Shown piece by piece: positions 16,959 to 28,258 of a stretch of DNA of 64,000 bases. Under the pieces are notes generated by a model. That model was given only the letters and a program-made list of their open reading frames with translations, had not been told where the DNA came from and made no database searches. The stretch spans positions 186,001-250,000 of the forward strand of contig NZ_JAUSUM010000002.1 of NCBI RefSeq assembly GCF_030813635.1, written 5' to 3'. Numbering within the stretch: the stretch's first letter is position 1; each line of letters starts with the position of its first letter. The position numbers and the translations under genes are program-made. Source of the DNA: Salibacterium salarium (lineage in GTDB: Bacteria; Bacillota; Bacilli; Bacillales; Marinococcaceae).

Positions 16959-17735
16959 ATGAAAAAACCCTCTATTGTATTCTTTGACATTGATGGAACA
17001 TTGTATACTGAAAAAATGGAGCTGCCACCGTCAACGAAAAAAGCAATCAAAGCCCTAAAGGATAGTGGCGTTTATGTAGCGATTGCAACAGGCAGGGCGC
17101 CGTTTATGTTTGAGCCGCTTCGACAGGAGTTGGGTATTACAACGTTTGTAAGTTTTAATGGATCTTATGTTGTTGCCGATGGAAAAGTAATAGATAAAAA
17201 GCCATTAGAGACAGAACAAGTAGATTATTTACATAAAGAAGCCGTTGAATCTGAGCATCCCATGGTGTTTCTTGATCATGAACAGGCTGTTGCGGACGTA
17301 GAAAATCATGCTCATATCCATAAAGGGATGGGCGATTTGAAAATGGATTATCCACCTCTTAATAAATTTTATTATAAAAACAATGAAATTTATCAAGCTT
17401 TGTTGTTTTGTGGAACAGACGCCGAAGAAAATTATAGCACCAACTACGATACATTTCGATTTGTAAGATGGCATGAGTTGGCAGTGGATGTTGTTCCTTC
17501 CGGTGGATCGAAAGCGGAAGGACTTCGGGCGGTTGCGAATCACTTAGGATATACAATGGAAGAAACAGTAGCTTTTGGTGATGCGTTAAATGATATGGAA
17601 ATGTTAAAAGAAGCGGGCATAGGTATTGCTATGGGGAATGCCCTTGAACAAGTAAAGAAAAAAGCAGATATTGTGACCGATCCTGTTTATGAAGATGGAA
17701 TTAAACGAGGATTGGAACGGATTGGATTAATATAA
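16959..17735 (+). CDS. ykrA: HAD-superfamily Cof-type phosphatase
   Basis: A 258-residue HAD hydrolase with a type IIB cap. Motif I FFDIDGTLYT holds the nucleophile and acid aspartates, motif II is IATGR, motif III is the conserved Lys in GGSKAEGL, and motif IV is AFGDALNDMEML. Such enzymes dephosphorylate sugar phosphates or flavin-type substrates; the exact one is unknown. Position between rnjA and def matches B. subtilis ykrA. Start ATG 16959 was chosen for AGCAGGGAG upstream. Confidence 0.92.
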   Translation: MKKPSIVFFDIDGTLYTEKMELPPSTKKAIKALKDSGVYVAIATGRAPFMFEPLRQELGITTFVSFNGSYVVADGKVIDKKPLETEQVDYLHKEAVESEHPMVFLDHEQAVADVENHAHIHKGMGDLKMDYPPLNKFYYKNNEIYQALLFCGTDAEENYSTNYDTFRFVRWHELAVDVVPSGGSKAEGLRAVANHLGYTMEETVAFGDALNDMEMLKEAGIGIAMGNALEQVKKKADIVTDPVYEDGIKRGLERIGLI

Positions 17736-17795
17736 GGTTTTAGATGAAATAGAAAATGAATGTCCATCTAATTCCTTCCTGTCCCTCATGAATGT

Positions 17796-17834
17796 AATAA
17801 GGGGCTGTCCCAAAAGTTGGAACAGCCCCTTATT
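17796..17834. terminator. Bidirectional terminator between ykrA and def
   Basis: AATAAGGGGCTGT / ACAGCCCCTTATT, a 13 bp perfect stem between convergent genes. It belongs to a set of terminators in this window sharing a GCTGT/ACAGC stem. Confidence 0.8.
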
Positions 17835-17843
17835 AGGTTATCT

Positions 17844-18371
17844 TTAGTCTGTTTCTGGGACACTATCTTCAATTCTGTCATAAAACATAATGCCGTCTAA
17901 GTGATCGAGTTCATGCTGAAATACTATTGCAGGCAGTTCCCGCAAACGAAGCTGGACTTTTTCATTGTCTAGTGTTGTACCTTCAAGTGTGATTCGTTTA
18001 TATCTTGGCACATTCCCTGGAACTTCACGGTCAACGGAGAGGCATCCTTCGCCACCTTCTAGATGTGTCAACTCCACCGAATGTCTAGTGATTTTTGGAT
18101 TAAACAATCCATAACTATATAAATTATCCTTCTCGTCAGTAACATGAACCGCAAACATTCTTTTGTTGATTCCGAGTTGCGTTGCAGCTAGTCCAACACC
18201 AGAACGTAATTCGTACTTTTCTGCCATTTCCGGATCTTGACTATTTTTAAGAAACTCGAGCATTTCCTGTAATGTCTTTTTATCTTCCTCAGAAGGCGGC
18301 ATTGGAACTTCTTTTGCAATTTGCCGCAAAGCGGGATGTCCTTCGCGGACAATATCCTTCATCGTTAACAT
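17844..18371 (-). CDS. def: Peptide deformylase
   Basis: Removes the formyl group from nascent N-terminal methionine. The 175-residue protein has the three metal motifs [17 protein letters not shown] (metal-binding Cys) and QHELDHLDG (two His and catalytic Glu). The long insertion near the N-terminus ([19 protein letters not shown]) marks the Gram-positive type II deformylase. Position before ykyA-pdhA matches B. subtilis ykrB (defB). Start ATG 18371 follows GGAGGGATATAA. Confidence 0.97.
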   Translation of the reverse strand: MLTMKDIVREGHPALRQIAKEVPMPPSEEDKKTLQEMLEFLKNSQDPEMAEKYELRSGVGLAATQLGINKRMFAVHVTDEKDNLYSYGLFNPKITRHSVELTHLEGGEGCLSVDREVPGNVPRYKRITLEGTTLDNEKVQLRLRELPAIVFQHELDHLDGIMFYDRIEDSVPETD

Positions 18372-18523
18372 TTATATCCCTCCATGGTGTTATGTTTTTA
18401 TGTAAGTCATTACATTCTAAAATAGTATTATATCAGTATATCAGAAATGAGACAGCGTAAAAAGTAGAAGCTTTTTATTTACAGAGCAATTGCAAACAGC
18501 GTGTTTCACGTTGTAAGGAAAAG

Positions 18524-18550
18524 AAAAAGAGGGAGAATCCCCCTTTTTCT
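18524..18550. terminator. Hairpin terminator of the YjcZ-like gene
   Basis: AAAAAGaGGG-AGAAT-CCCcCTTTTT, readable in both directions, just downstream of the minus-strand small gene. Confidence 0.7.
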
Positions 18551-18571
18551 CGAACAAACATTACTTATCAT

Positions 18572-18790
18572 CTAGCAATGATCTTTACTGTCTACTTTAG
18601 AAGCTCCAACGATAATTAATAAAATAAACAACACAACGATTAACGCAAAACCTTTTCCTCTACCACTGCTGTAGCCGCCTACTTGCGGACCACCATAGCC
18701 ACCTACTTGGCAGCCATAACCGTTGCTACTATATCCACCTACTTGGTTTGGGCCTTGACCGGTCGGATTATACATTTGATTTGCCCACAT
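18572..18790 (-). CDS. YjcZ-family small sporulation-associated membrane protein
   Basis: A 72-residue protein with a Gly/Gln/Tyr-rich repeat region, four copies of (Q)VGGY, then one membrane span [17 protein letters not shown]. This C-terminal span is the hallmark of the YjcZ/SscA family, small proteins made in the mother cell late in sporulation and found in the spore coat. The Gly-rich part is longer than in most members. ATG 18790 follows AAAGGAGG. Confidence 0.85.
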   Translation of the reverse strand: MWANQMYNPTGQGPNQVGGYSSNGYGCQVGGYGGPQVGGYSSGRGKGFALIVVLFILLIIVGASKVDSKDHC

Positions 18791-19018
18791 TGATGTTTTC
18801 CTCCTTTAGAACATGTAATGCCCGTTATGGGTTATTTCCTTATTACCATATGTCACGAGTGTAAAATGTGAATAGGCATAAACCTAAAAAAAGAGAATCT
18901 TTATTGATTTAACGTATATGTTGTTTTATGATTGTTAGGGTAAAAGCGTATGAAGGATTACATATATGGAGTATAGAGGTAAGAACTGACTCAGATGGGA
19001 TTAGATGGGGAGGAAAAA

Positions 19019-19702
19019 GTGATATTGTTAAATAAAAAAAATGCATTAATCGTTACAGCGTGCGTCTTCATTGGTATATTGAGTGCCTGTGGAAGCACCT
19101 CGGCGGAAAAGGTGTACACTCATTTGGAAGAAGCAGCGTCGATGGAAAATGAGTTTGAAGCACAGCAAGAACCGATTATGGAACTTGAACAACAGGAACA
19201 AGAGCTGTATGAGGAAATGTTGTCTTTAGGTATTGAAGAACTTGAACAAATCGAGAGCTTATCAGAAGAAGCAACGGGGTATGCTAAAGAACGAAAAGAA
19301 TTACTTGAAACAGAGAAAGAGAGCATAGAAGCAGCTTTTGAAGAGTACAAACGAGGAGAAGAACAATTGGATAATATGGAAGATGCCAATGAAGAGGCAG
19401 AAGCAGTAAAAGAAGCGATGAATAATCGCTATGAAGCCTATCAAGATTTGTATGAAAGTTATAAAACAGCAATTGAAAAAGATATCATATTGTATGAAGC
19501 TTTTACTAAAGAAGAGTTGACGATTGATGATTTACAAGCTGAAATCGACGAAGTGAATGAACAATATAGTATGGTAGTAGAAAATAGAGATCAATTTAAC
19601 AAATATACGGATGAATATAATGAAGCAAAAGATGCTTTTTATGAGAAATCAGACTTGGAAATCAAAGGTGAAGAATCTGAAGATGTAGAAGAATCTGATT
19701 AA
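19019..19702 (+). CDS. ykyA: YkyA-family cell-wall-binding lipoprotein
   Basis: A 227-residue lipoprotein with hydrophobic signal ALIVTACVFIGILSAC and lipobox cysteine, followed by an almost wholly helical, Glu-rich domain predicted to be coiled coil (residues 40-200). It matches the YkyA (Yku-cell wall-binding) family located just upstream of pdhA in B. subtilis. Function is not established. Start GTG 19019 was chosen because GGGGAGGA ends 5 bases before it. The strongly acidic composition suits a salt-adapted exported protein. Confidence 0.85.
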   Translation: MILLNKKNALIVTACVFIGILSACGSTSAEKVYTHLEEAASMENEFEAQQEPIMELEQQEQELYEEMLSLGIEELEQIESLSEEATGYAKERKELLETEKESIEAAFEEYKRGEEQLDNMEDANEEAEAVKEAMNNRYEAYQDLYESYKTAIEKDIILYEAFTKEELTIDDLQAEIDEVNEQYSMVVENRDQFNKYTDEYNEAKDAFYEKSDLEIKGEESEDVEESD

Positions 19703-19709
19703 CTTACAG

Positions 19710-19753
19710 AACTGTTTCAAAAAAGATGATGATCTTTTTGAAACAGTTTTTTA
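19710..19753 (+). terminator. ykyA terminator
   Basis: 17 bp perfect stem from AACTGTTTC... to ...GAAACAGTT with a GAT loop, followed by TTTTTATTATT. Confidence 0.95.
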
Positions 19754-19918
19754 TTATTCTCTTATTCGACAAAAACTGTATTATAAAAACAGTAATTAAA
19801 ACCGTTTTCATGAGTGAAAGCTGTTTATAGCAATATATGAATGATATATAACAGTTAGGTTTTCTTACGTTGTAGTGAAGGCTATAAAATCCTCATAAAA
19901 ACGGATAAGCGAAAAGGA

Positions 19919-19946
19919 TTGACGAATCTTTTTAAAGTGGTATATT
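19919..19946 (+). promoter_or_regulatory. Sigma-A promoter of the pdh operon
   Basis: TTGACG, a 16-base spacer, then TATATT, giving a leader of about 230 nt. A second, weaker candidate begins with TTGACT at 19985 and has TAATAT after 15 bases. The 481 bp gap 19703-20183 also contains the ykyA terminator and a structured leader. Confidence 0.65.
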
Positions 19947-20045
19947 CTTATCAAAGAGCAGGGTTGTTTCATTTTTTTTGAATTTTGACTGGAACAGTTG
20001 TATCATAATATAAAGAAGGTACGAATGAGTACTACAAAGCTTCAC

Positions 20046-20128
20046 AGGGTACATTAGTTCTAGTGGAAATGATAAACATCCATGCTGATGATTTAAATCA
20101 GATGTGGTTACCCTAAATGCAGGGATAA
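20046..20128 (+). other. Structured 5' leader of pdhA with two competing hairpins
   Basis: AGGGTA (20046-20051) can pair with TACCCT (20109-20114), enclosing ACAT/ATGT and CTGAT/ATCAG stems. The same TTACCCT (20108-20114) can instead pair with AGGGATAA (20121-20128). The two folds exclude each other, as in a regulatory RNA. It matches no riboswitch class known to me. Confidence 0.4.
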
Positions 20129-20177
20129 GGTGCTTTTGATTAAGTATTTTTACCCATGGAAAGAAAGGAAGAGGTGA

Positions 20178-21269
<1,092 letters not shown>

Positions 21270-21272
21270 GCT

Positions 21273-22250
21273 ATGGCGCAAATGACGATGATTCAAGCAA
21301 TAACTGATGCGATGCGTACGGAGCTGAAAAACGACGAAAACGTGCTTGTTTTCGGGGAAGACGTTGGGCAATACGGCGGTGTGTTCCGTGCAACAGAAGG
21401 TCTTCAGAAAGAATTTGGGGAAGACCGTGTGTTTGACACTCCATTGGCTGAATCGGGAATTAGTGGACTTTCTATCGGTCTTAGTTTGACAGGATTCCGT
21501 TCTGTAATGGAAATTCAGTTTTTCGGCTTTGTATTTGAAACAATGGATGGTATAGCAGGACAAATGTCTAGACTTCGCTATCGTTCCGGCGACCACTATA
21601 ACGCACCAGTCACAGTACGCTCACCATTTGGCGGGGGAGTAAAAACACCGGAACTTCATGCGGATAGTCTTGAAGGGTTGATGGCTCAATCTCCAGGACT
21701 CAGAGTGGTTGTTCCATCCTCTCCTTATGACGCTAAGGGATTATTAATATCTTCTATTCGTGATAACGACCCGGTTGTATTCCTTGAACATATGAAATTG
21801 TATCGTTCTTTCCGGGAAGAAGTTCCAGAAGAAGAGTATACGGTTGATCTTGACAAAGCAGCGGTGAAACGTGAAGGAAAAGACGTTTCTATCATTACTT
21901 ATGGTGCGATGGTTCAAACATCTCTGAAAGCCGCGGATGAGCTCGCAGAAGAAGGAATTGAAGCAGAAATCGTTGACCTTCGCACAATAAGCCCTCTTGA
22001 TATGGAAACCGTATTGGAATCAGTGAAAAAGACAAACCGTGCCATTGTTGTTCAAGAAGCACAAAAACAAGCAGGTATAGCAAACAATGTTGTAGCAGAA
22101 ATTAATGAACACGCTATTCTACATTTAGAAGCTCCAGTACTTCGTGTAACCGCACCAGATACAGTGTTCCCATTTGCTGCAGCAGAAGATGTTTGGTTGC
22201 CTGATCATACAAATGTTATCGAAAAAGTGAAATCCGTAGTAAATTTCTAA
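21273..22250 (+). CDS. pdhB: Pyruvate dehydrogenase E1 component, beta subunit
   Basis: A 325-residue transketolase-like subunit that completes the E1 active site. [16 protein letters not shown] at the N-terminus, [16 protein letters not shown] with the Glu that activates TPP, and the C-terminal domain [19 protein letters not shown] are typical. ATG 21273 follows GAGAAGGAGTCG, closely coupled to pdhA. A terminator-like hairpin separates it from pdhC. Confidence 0.97.
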   Translation: MAQMTMIQAITDAMRTELKNDENVLVFGEDVGQYGGVFRATEGLQKEFGEDRVFDTPLAESGISGLSIGLSLTGFRSVMEIQFFGFVFETMDGIAGQMSRLRYRSGDHYNAPVTVRSPFGGGVKTPELHADSLEGLMAQSPGLRVVVPSSPYDAKGLLISSIRDNDPVVFLEHMKLYRSFREEVPEEEYTVDLDKAAVKREGKDVSIITYGAMVQTSLKAADELAEEGIEAEIVDLRTISPLDMETVLESVKKTNRAIVVQEAQKQAGIANNVVAEINEHAILHLEAPVLRVTAPDTVFPFAAAEDVWLPDHTNVIEKVKSVVNF

Positions 22251-22274
22251 TTTAGACAGAGCAAAGTGATTCAG

Positions 22275-22314
22275 ACTGAAGAAGAAACAATGAGTTTCTT
22301 TTTCAGTTTCTTAT
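22275..22314 (+). terminator. Terminator-like hairpin between pdhB and pdhC
   Basis: ACTGAAGAAGAAAC / GTTTCTTTTTCAGT, 14 bp with one G-U pair and a 5-base loop, followed by TTCTTATGTATTTT. It probably sets the E1 to E2-E3 ratio by partial termination or by protecting 3' ends. Confidence 0.55.
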
Positions 22315-22344
22315 GTATTTTATAAATCAAAGGAGGCAACCGTA

Positions 22345-23625
22345 TTGGCTTTCGAATTTCAATTGCCAGATATTGGCGAAGGTATACATGAAGGTGAAAT
22401 AGTTAAGTGGTTTGTAAAAGCAGGAGATACCGTTCAAGAAGATGACGTTTTGTGTGAAGTACAAAACGACAAAGCTGTTGTTGAAATTCCTTCTCCGGTA
22501 GAAGGAACAGTGAAAGAAGTAAAAGCTGAAGAAGGAGTAACAACAAATGTCGGAGATGTTATTTTGACTATCGACGACGGTAGTGCTGATTCCCCTTCAA
22601 CTGAAAGTAGCGGTGAAGCTGAAGAGAGTCAAGAAAAAGCAGAGCCGAAGCAGGAAGAATCTAACGAACAAAAAGAAGAAGTATCTGCATCTGCAGACGA
22701 TCAATCGGAAGACGATGGGAAACGCGTCATTGCGATGCCTTCTGTACGTAAGTTCGCTCGTGAAAAAGGCGTCAATATTCAAAAAGTCCAAGGTACCGGT
22801 AAAAATGGTCGTATTTCAAAAGAAGATATAGAATCCTTTATTGACGGTGGGCAAGAATCCACTCAAGAAAAAGGAGAAGAAAAGGCAACAGCATCTACAT
22901 CTTCTGCTGTTCAAGATACCACTGCACTCGAAGAACGTGTACCAATGAAAGGTATCCGTAAAGCGATTGCTAAAGCGATGGTTAATTCCAAACAAACAGC
23001 ACCACACGTTACTCACTTGGACGAAGTTGATGTAGAAAACCTAGTCGCAAACCGTAAGAAATTTAAGTCTGTAGCAGCTGAAAAAGATATTAAGCTAACA
23101 TACTTGCCTTATGTGGTGAAAGCTCTAACATCAGCTATTCGTGAATTCCCTGCGTTAAATGCATCCATTGATGATGAAAACGAAGAAATTGTCTACAAAA
23201 AATACTTTAATATAGGGATTGCAGCAGATACTGAGCAAGGTCTTGTTGTGCCTGTGGTTAAAGACGCAGATCGTAAGTCCATCTTTATGCTTGCTGATGA
23301 AATTAATGAACTTGCAGGCAAAGCTCGGGATGGTAAGTTGTCATCTGAGGAAATGAAGGGCGGTTCAACCACCATTTCAAACGTTGGATCGGCTCAAGGA
23401 CAATGGTTTACACCGGTTATTAACCATCCAGAAGTCGCTATATTAGGGATTGGACGTATTGAGGAAAAAGCAGTTGTTCGAGATGGAGAAGTTGTCATCA
23501 GACCTATGCTTGCTTTATCCTTAAGTTATGACCACCGTCTCATTGATGGAGTCACAGCACAAAATGCGTTAAATCACGTAAAACGCTTATTGAATGACCC
23601 AGAATTACTAGTAATGGAGGGGTAA
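22345..23625 (+). CDS. pdhC: Pyruvate dehydrogenase E2, dihydrolipoyl acetyltransferase
   Basis: Core of the PDH complex; moves acetyl from the lipoyl arm to CoA. In order: one lipoyl domain (residues 1-77) with lipoyl-Lys43 in QNDKAVVE, an acidic Glu/Ser linker, an E1/E3-binding domain ([18 protein letters not shown], about 131-165), a second linker, and the catalytic domain ending with SYDHRLIDG. Total 426 residues. Starts at TTG 22345 after AAAGGAGG. Linkers are acidic rather than the Ala/Pro-rich ones of many species. Confidence 0.97.
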   Translation: MAFEFQLPDIGEGIHEGEIVKWFVKAGDTVQEDDVLCEVQNDKAVVEIPSPVEGTVKEVKAEEGVTTNVGDVILTIDDGSADSPSTESSGEAEESQEKAEPKQEESNEQKEEVSASADDQSEDDGKRVIAMPSVRKFAREKGVNIQKVQGTGKNGRISKEDIESFIDGGQESTQEKGEEKATASTSSAVQDTTALEERVPMKGIRKAIAKAMVNSKQTAPHVTHLDEVDVENLVANRKKFKSVAAEKDIKLTYLPYVVKALTSAIREFPALNASIDDENEEIVYKKYFNIGIAADTEQGLVVPVVKDADRKSIFMLADEINELAGKARDGKLSSEEMKGGSTTISNVGSAQGQWFTPVINHPEVAILGIGRIEEKAVVRDGEVVIRPMLALSLSYDHRLIDGVTAQNALNHVKRLLNDPELLVMEG

Positions 23626-23627
23626 GA

Positions 23628-25034
23628 ATGGTTGTAGGAGATTTCGCAGAAGAAGTAGACACACTTATTGTTGGTTCCGGTCCAGGAGGATATGTAGCCG
23701 CAATTCGTGCAGCTCAACTCGGACAGTCTGTCACTATCGTAGAAAAAGGCGATATCGGCGGTGTTTGTCTTAATGTTGGATGTGTTCCATCAAAAGCACT
23801 TATTCAAGCCGGTCACCGTTTTCACGAGGCACAAGCTGACGATATGGGGATTACAGCTGAAAACGTAAGCGTCGATTTTTCAAAAGTACAAGAATGGAAA
23901 TCAAGCGTTGTCAATAAGTTAACTGGTGGCGTAGATGGTCTACTAAAGGGCAATAAAGTTAATGTAGTACGTGGGGAAGCATATTTCTCTGATCGTGATT
24001 CTGTTAAAGTATCTACGGATGAGTATAGTTCCCAAACGTACAAATTTAAAAATTGCATTGTAGCAACAGGTTCACGTCCAGTAGAACTGCCGGCTTTCAA
24101 GTACTCAAAACGTGTTATTAATTCTACAGGAGCGCTTGAACTAGATGAAATTCCACAAAAACTTGTCGTTATCGGCGGCGGTTATATAGGAATTGAATTG
24201 GCTGGTGCCTATGCTAATCTAGGAACCGAAGTTACCGTTCTTGAAGGGGAAGAACGGATTTTAACTGGCTTTGAAAAGCAAATGGCTCAAATTGTAAGCA
24301 AGCGATTGAAAAACAATAATGTAACTATCGAAACAAAAGCTTTTGCCCAATCTGTTGAAGAATCAGAAGATGGTGTTACGATTAAAGCTACTGTTAACGA
24401 TGAAGAAAAGACATATGATGCTGATTATGTTCTCGTCTCCGTTGGACGTAAGCCAAACACAGATGAGTTAGGACTTGAGCAAATCGGTGTTAATATGAGC
24501 GATAAAGGCATCATTGATGTTGATGAACAATGCAAAACAAGCAATGAAAAGATTTATGCTATTGGGGATATCATTGATGGACCACAATTAGCACATAAAG
24601 CATCATATGAAGGCAAAATTGCTGCTGAAGCAATTGCAGGAGAAGCATCAGCGGTAGATTATCTTGCTATCCCAATGGTTGTCTTCTCTGATCCTGAGCT
24701 TGCGAGTGTCGGTTATACGGAACAAGAGGCAAAAGATGCTGGATACGATGTGGTGGGAGCTAAGTTTCCGTTCCAAGCTAACGGTAGAGCATTATCCCTT
24801 AATGACTCTGAAGGCTTTATGAAGCTGGTAACCCGCAAGGAAGATGGACTTGTCATCGGTGCTCAAATTGCAGGACCGAGCGCATCTGATATGATTGCTG
24901 AAGCAGGACTAGCCATTGAAGCAGGTATGACTGCTGAAGATATGGCAATGACCATTCATGCTCACCCAACTCTTGGAGAAATCACAATGGAAACCGCAGA
25001 AGTTGCACTAGGAACACCAATTCATATTAAATAG
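23628..25034 (+). CDS. pdhD: Dihydrolipoamide dehydrogenase (E3)
   Basis: Reoxidises dihydrolipoamide of E2 with NAD+. The 468-residue flavoenzyme has FAD site [18 protein letters not shown], redox motif [18 protein letters not shown] site [19 protein letters not shown], second FAD motif [11 protein letters not shown], and the catalytic His-Glu in HAHPTLGE. It sits 2 bp after pdhC and is the last gene of the operon. Confidence 0.97.
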   Translation: MVVGDFAEEVDTLIVGSGPGGYVAAIRAAQLGQSVTIVEKGDIGGVCLNVGCVPSKALIQAGHRFHEAQADDMGITAENVSVDFSKVQEWKSSVVNKLTGGVDGLLKGNKVNVVRGEAYFSDRDSVKVSTDEYSSQTYKFKNCIVATGSRPVELPAFKYSKRVINSTGALELDEIPQKLVVIGGGYIGIELAGAYANLGTEVTVLEGEERILTGFEKQMAQIVSKRLKNNNVTIETKAFAQSVEESEDGVTIKATVNDEEKTYDADYVLVSVGRKPNTDELGLEQIGVNMSDKGIIDVDEQCKTSNEKIYAIGDIIDGPQLAHKASYEGKIAAEAIAGEASAVDYLAIPMVVFSDPELASVGYTEQEAKDAGYDVVGAKFPFQANGRALSLNDSEGFMKLVTRKEDGLVIGAQIAGPSASDMIAEAGLAIEAGMTAEDMAMTIHAHPTLGEITMETAEVALGTPIHIK

Positions 25035-25044
25035 AACAAAAGAT

Positions 25045-25090
25045 AAGCCATCCCTCGAGCAGAAAAGCTCTTAAGGATGGCTTTTTTGTT
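25045..25090 (+). terminator. pdh operon terminator
   Basis: AAGCCATCC..AGC / GCT..GGATGGCTT stem followed by TTTTTG. Confidence 0.9.
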
Positions 25091-25221
25091 GATTTTTATT
25101 TCTCAACAGAATTGGAAGACGGACAAATCCAGCGGGAAAGGTATTATGGGTCAAACCCCCTAAAGCAGTTCTGCTGAAAACTGCCTGCAACACAGACCGT
25201 ACAGTACTACACTTAGGTTCA

Positions 25222-25272
25222 AAAAGGAACGGATCTTGGTCGCTTTTCTCAAGATCCGTTCCTTTTGTGTCT
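25222..25272. terminator. Strong bidirectional hairpin before the BCCT gene
   Basis: A 17 bp perfect stem beginning AAAAGGAACGGATCTTG (25222-25238) and closing at 25250-25266. The gap 25035-25357 holds this, the pdh terminator and nothing else recognised. Its loop-proximal part recurs near 39515. Confidence 0.8.
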
Positions 25273-25357
25273 TACTTTTACTCGAGTTGGTGCCACGTCT
25301 AGAGAGACCGAAGACAAGACGTGTTTGATAGACTACAATCTTCTTATAAAATATATA

Positions 25358-26962
25358 CTAACGTTTTTTTGTTGATTTAATTTCTTTCTTTAATTCTTCT
25401 TTTTCTTTTTTCAATTTCTCTTTTTCTTCACGCAGTTTATTGCGCTCCGCTTGAACAACAGCTTTGTCTGTTTGTATCAGATGCCGTTCGTTACTGAGAG
25501 CTTTGAATATAGAAATAACCATCAGTAGCATAATAATTGTAAATGGCAGGGCAGCTATAATCATTGCCGTTTCAAGTCCATCTAGACCTCCGAAGTATAG
25601 GAGGACAGCAGCTGACGAAGATTGAATTGCCCCCCAAACCATTTTGACGGATAAGGGTGGATTTAAGCTACCATTCGTTGTTTGCATCCCAAGTACAAAA
25701 GTAGCTGAATCGGCGGATGTAACAAAAAATGAAATAATTAAGAGAATAGCGAGAGTAATCATAATTGATGCTAACGGGAATTCGTTAAGCAGTGAAAATA
25801 ATGCGAATTCATCCCCTTGATTAGACATTATATCATACAATCCACCGTCTAAGATGCCATCCAATGATATACCTGTTCCACCAAAAACAGAAAACCAAAG
25901 GGAACCAAATAGTGTTGGAACTGCTATTACCCCAAGCATAAACTCACGAATCGTACGACCGCGTGAAACTCTTGCAATAAAGGTACCAACGAATGGTGAC
26001 CAGGCTATCCACCATGCCCAATAAAATATGGTCCAACTTTCAAGCCACCCTCTATCCCCAGAAAATGCAGCAGTGTTGAAGCTCATACTAGGGAGATTTT
26101 GAATGTAACTTCCAAGTGTTGTCGTAAAAGCATCGAATATATACACGGTAGGACCTACTGCTAATAAAAAGAGCATTAATCCAATAGCTAATACAATATT
26201 CGTCATACTCAAGATACGAATACCTCTATTAAGCCCCGTACCAGCTGATATTAAATAAAGTATGGTAATTAATCCAATCACAATCAATTGTGTGCCTATA
26301 TTATTGTTAATAAAATCAAATGTATAGCTTAACCCACCGGTTACTTGAGCTGCTCCCAAGCCAAGGGAAGTGGCCACTCCAAATATAGTTGCAAAAACGA
26401 CGATGACGTTCACAGTAGTACCAAAAGGTCCGTCCACTTTATCTCCAAAAATCGGGCGAAGAGCGGCGCTTAGAACACCGGGAGCGTCATGACGAAATTT
26501 AAAATAAGCCAGTCCCAGTGCAACAATCGCGTAAATAGCCCAAGGATGAATACCCCAATGAAAAAAAGAATACTGAAGTGCATCAGCTGCTGCGGCACTG
26601 GTTTCAGGTTCAGATGTAGGTGGTCCATAGTAGTGATAGAGAGGCTCCGCAACCCCCCAAAATACTAGCCCTATACCCATACCAGCTGTAAAGAGAAAAG
26701 CAAACCAAGTGAAATAATTATATTCAGGTTTTTCGTCAGGTTTACCAAGTCTGATTTTACCATAAGGGCTAAATATTAAATAAATGGCAAAAATAACAAA
26801 AGCAGTGGCAGACAAAAGATAGAACCAGCCAAATTTTTCGGAGATATAACTTTGAATACTGCCTAATGTTTCATTTACATGTTCAGGTGCGATAGCGCCC
26901 CAAAGAATAAAAATAATCGCGATAAAAAACGAGATGTAAAATACGGGTGTGAGTTTCTTCAT
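25358..26962 (-). CDS. BCCT-family compatible-solute transporter
   Basis: Sodium-coupled uptake of betaine, choline, carnitine or ectoine for osmoprotection. It has 12 hydrophobic segments and BCCT motifs GMGIGLVFWGVAEP (about residue 93) and IFYWAWWIAWSPFVG (about 312), the latter with the Trp-rich substrate box, then FIARVSRGRTIREF. The last 35 residues are a highly charged helix rich in Lys-Glu heptads, like the osmosensing tail of BetP. Start is ATG 26962 or an in-frame TTG at 26971. Nearest described relative is OpuD; substrate not assignable. Confidence 0.92.
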   Translation of the reverse strand: MKKLTPVFYISFFIAIIFILWGAIAPEHVNETLGSIQSYISEKFGWFYLLSATAFVIFAIYLIFSPYGKIRLGKPDEKPEYNYFTWFAFLFTAGMGIGLVFWGVAEPLYHYYGPPTSEPETSAAAADALQYSFFHWGIHPWAIYAIVALGLAYFKFRHDAPGVLSAALRPIFGDKVDGPFGTTVNVIVVFATIFGVATSLGLGAAQVTGGLSYTFDFINNNIGTQLIVIGLITILYLISAGTGLNRGIRILSMTNIVLAIGLMLFLLAVGPTVYIFDAFTTTLGSYIQNLPSMSFNTAAFSGDRGWLESWTIFYWAWWIAWSPFVGTFIARVSRGRTIREFMLGVIAVPTLFGSLWFSVFGGTGISLDGILDGGLYDIMSNQGDEFALFSLLNEFPLASIMITLAILLIISFFVTSADSATFVLGMQTTNGSLNPPLSVKMVWGAIQSSSAAVLLYFGGLDGLETAMIIAALPFTIIMLLMVISIFKALSNERHLIQTDKAVVQAERNKLREEKEKLKKEKEELKKEIKSTKKR

Positions 26963-26971
26963 CTCAGGCAA

Positions 26972-27319
26972 AACCGCCTTTCCTGTTTAATTAAGTACTG
27001 AAATAGTTATCTGGATTTATTTTTCTTTACGTGCGAATGGACGATTTTTTAAAGATCAATCAAGATGGATGGCTTATACATAAATAAAAGAAATAAGTAT
27101 GCGGATGAATAATATGCGAAAAGTTAATCTCATGTTTTTTCAAAATGATTTCTTTTATTATCTGAAAAAGGACACGGTAAAATACCCAAAAAACCACAAA
27201 AAACATTATAACACGAACATAAAAGGAAACAACATTGAAGTTTATAAATTAATTGAATCCCCATGGTGACATGATTTCTGGTAAAATAAACAAAGAACAA
27301 AAATTTTGGGGGTATAAAC
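26972..27319. other. Intergenic region, no clear element
   Basis: This 348 bp AT-rich gap lies between divergent BCCT and deacetylase genes and must hold both promoters. No consensus promoter, operator or RNA structure could be picked out with confidence. Confidence 0.5.
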
Positions 27320-28162
27320 TTGAAGGGGATATTAACACTTGGAATAACATGTCTGTTGTTGAGTGCGTGCAACTCGAATGCAGAAGAAATGAATTCCGAG
27401 AGCGAGGAAAACCAGCAGGAAGATCAAGAACAAGATCAGATTCAAGAAGAAGAGCAAGACAATAATGAATCAAAAGAAGAGAATGAAACAAAGGAAGACA
27501 CGGAAAACTCAAAAGAGCAAGAAAATAAAGTAAAGTATGAAGTGAACGAACAGGATTCCTCCCTTCAAGCTTTAGAGGAAAAAGTGGACGAACAGAAAGT
27601 GTTAATAACGATTGATGATGCTCCGGATACATATAGTGTAGAAATGGCTGAATACTTAGCTGAACAAGATGTCCCGGCTATATTTTTTGTGAATGGCCAC
27701 TTTTTGCAAGATGAAGAAGGTAAAGAAGATTTAAAAAAAATTTATGATATGGGATTTGAAATAGGGAATCACACAATGAATCATGTCGATGTGACGGAAT
27801 TATCAGAAGAAGAGTTAGAAGAAGAAATTGTCGGGTTAAATGACTTAATAGAGGAGATAATTGGAGAACGACCTGACTTTTTTCGTGCTCCATTTGGTAT
27901 AAATTCAAATGCATCAAAAGAATTACTCACTGAACGTGGGATGGTATGGATGAATTGGACCTACGGTTATGATTGGGAAGCAGATTATCAAAATGCAGAA
28001 GATTTGTCCGAAATTATGGTGGAAACGGAGCTTCTCCGGAATGGTTCCAATCTTCTTATGCACGATAGAGAATGGACAAAAGAAGCACTCCCCGATATTA
28101 TAGAAGGATTTAGAGAAAAAGAGTATGGTTTTATAAATCCCGACTATATTGTCAAAAACTAA
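27320..28162 (+). CDS. Polysaccharide deacetylase-family lipoprotein
   Basis: Starts at TTG 27320 after GGGGG. The 280-residue protein has a lipoprotein signal with lipobox LLLSAC. About 70 residues of Glu/Gln/Asn-rich acidic linker follow, then a NodB domain: motif 1 TIDDAPD, motif 2 HTMNH with the two metal histidines, motif 3 RAPFG, and a late LLMHD. It should act outside the membrane, removing acetyl groups from peptidoglycan or another polysaccharide. The acidic linker fits a saline setting. Monocistronic. Confidence 0.9.
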   Translation: MKGILTLGITCLLLSACNSNAEEMNSESEENQQEDQEQDQIQEEEQDNNESKEENETKEDTENSKEQENKVKYEVNEQDSSLQALEEKVDEQKVLITIDDAPDTYSVEMAEYLAEQDVPAIFFVNGHFLQDEEGKEDLKKIYDMGFEIGNHTMNHVDVTELSEEELEEEIVGLNDLIEEIIGERPDFFRAPFGINSNASKELLTERGMVWMNWTYGYDWEADYQNAEDLSEIMVETELLRNGSNLLMHDREWTKEALPDIIEGFREKEYGFINPDYIVKN

Positions 28163-28178
28163 CCTAATAATAACTTTT

Positions 28179-28214
28179 ATCTCCTGCTTTACGGCTGGGA
28201 GATATTTTTTTGTT
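28179..28214 (+). terminator. Terminator of the deacetylase gene
   Basis: ATCTCC..GC / GC..GGAGAT followed by ATTTTTTTG. Confidence 0.8.
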
Positions 28215-28258
28215 ACAATAAGCGGGATAAGTTAATAAGAGAAGAGAGGAGACCTGCT

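Noticed and set aside
19798-19813. cre-like AACCGTTTTCAT upstream of pdhA
   Set aside because: Misses a key consensus position and lies more than 100 bp from the promoter.
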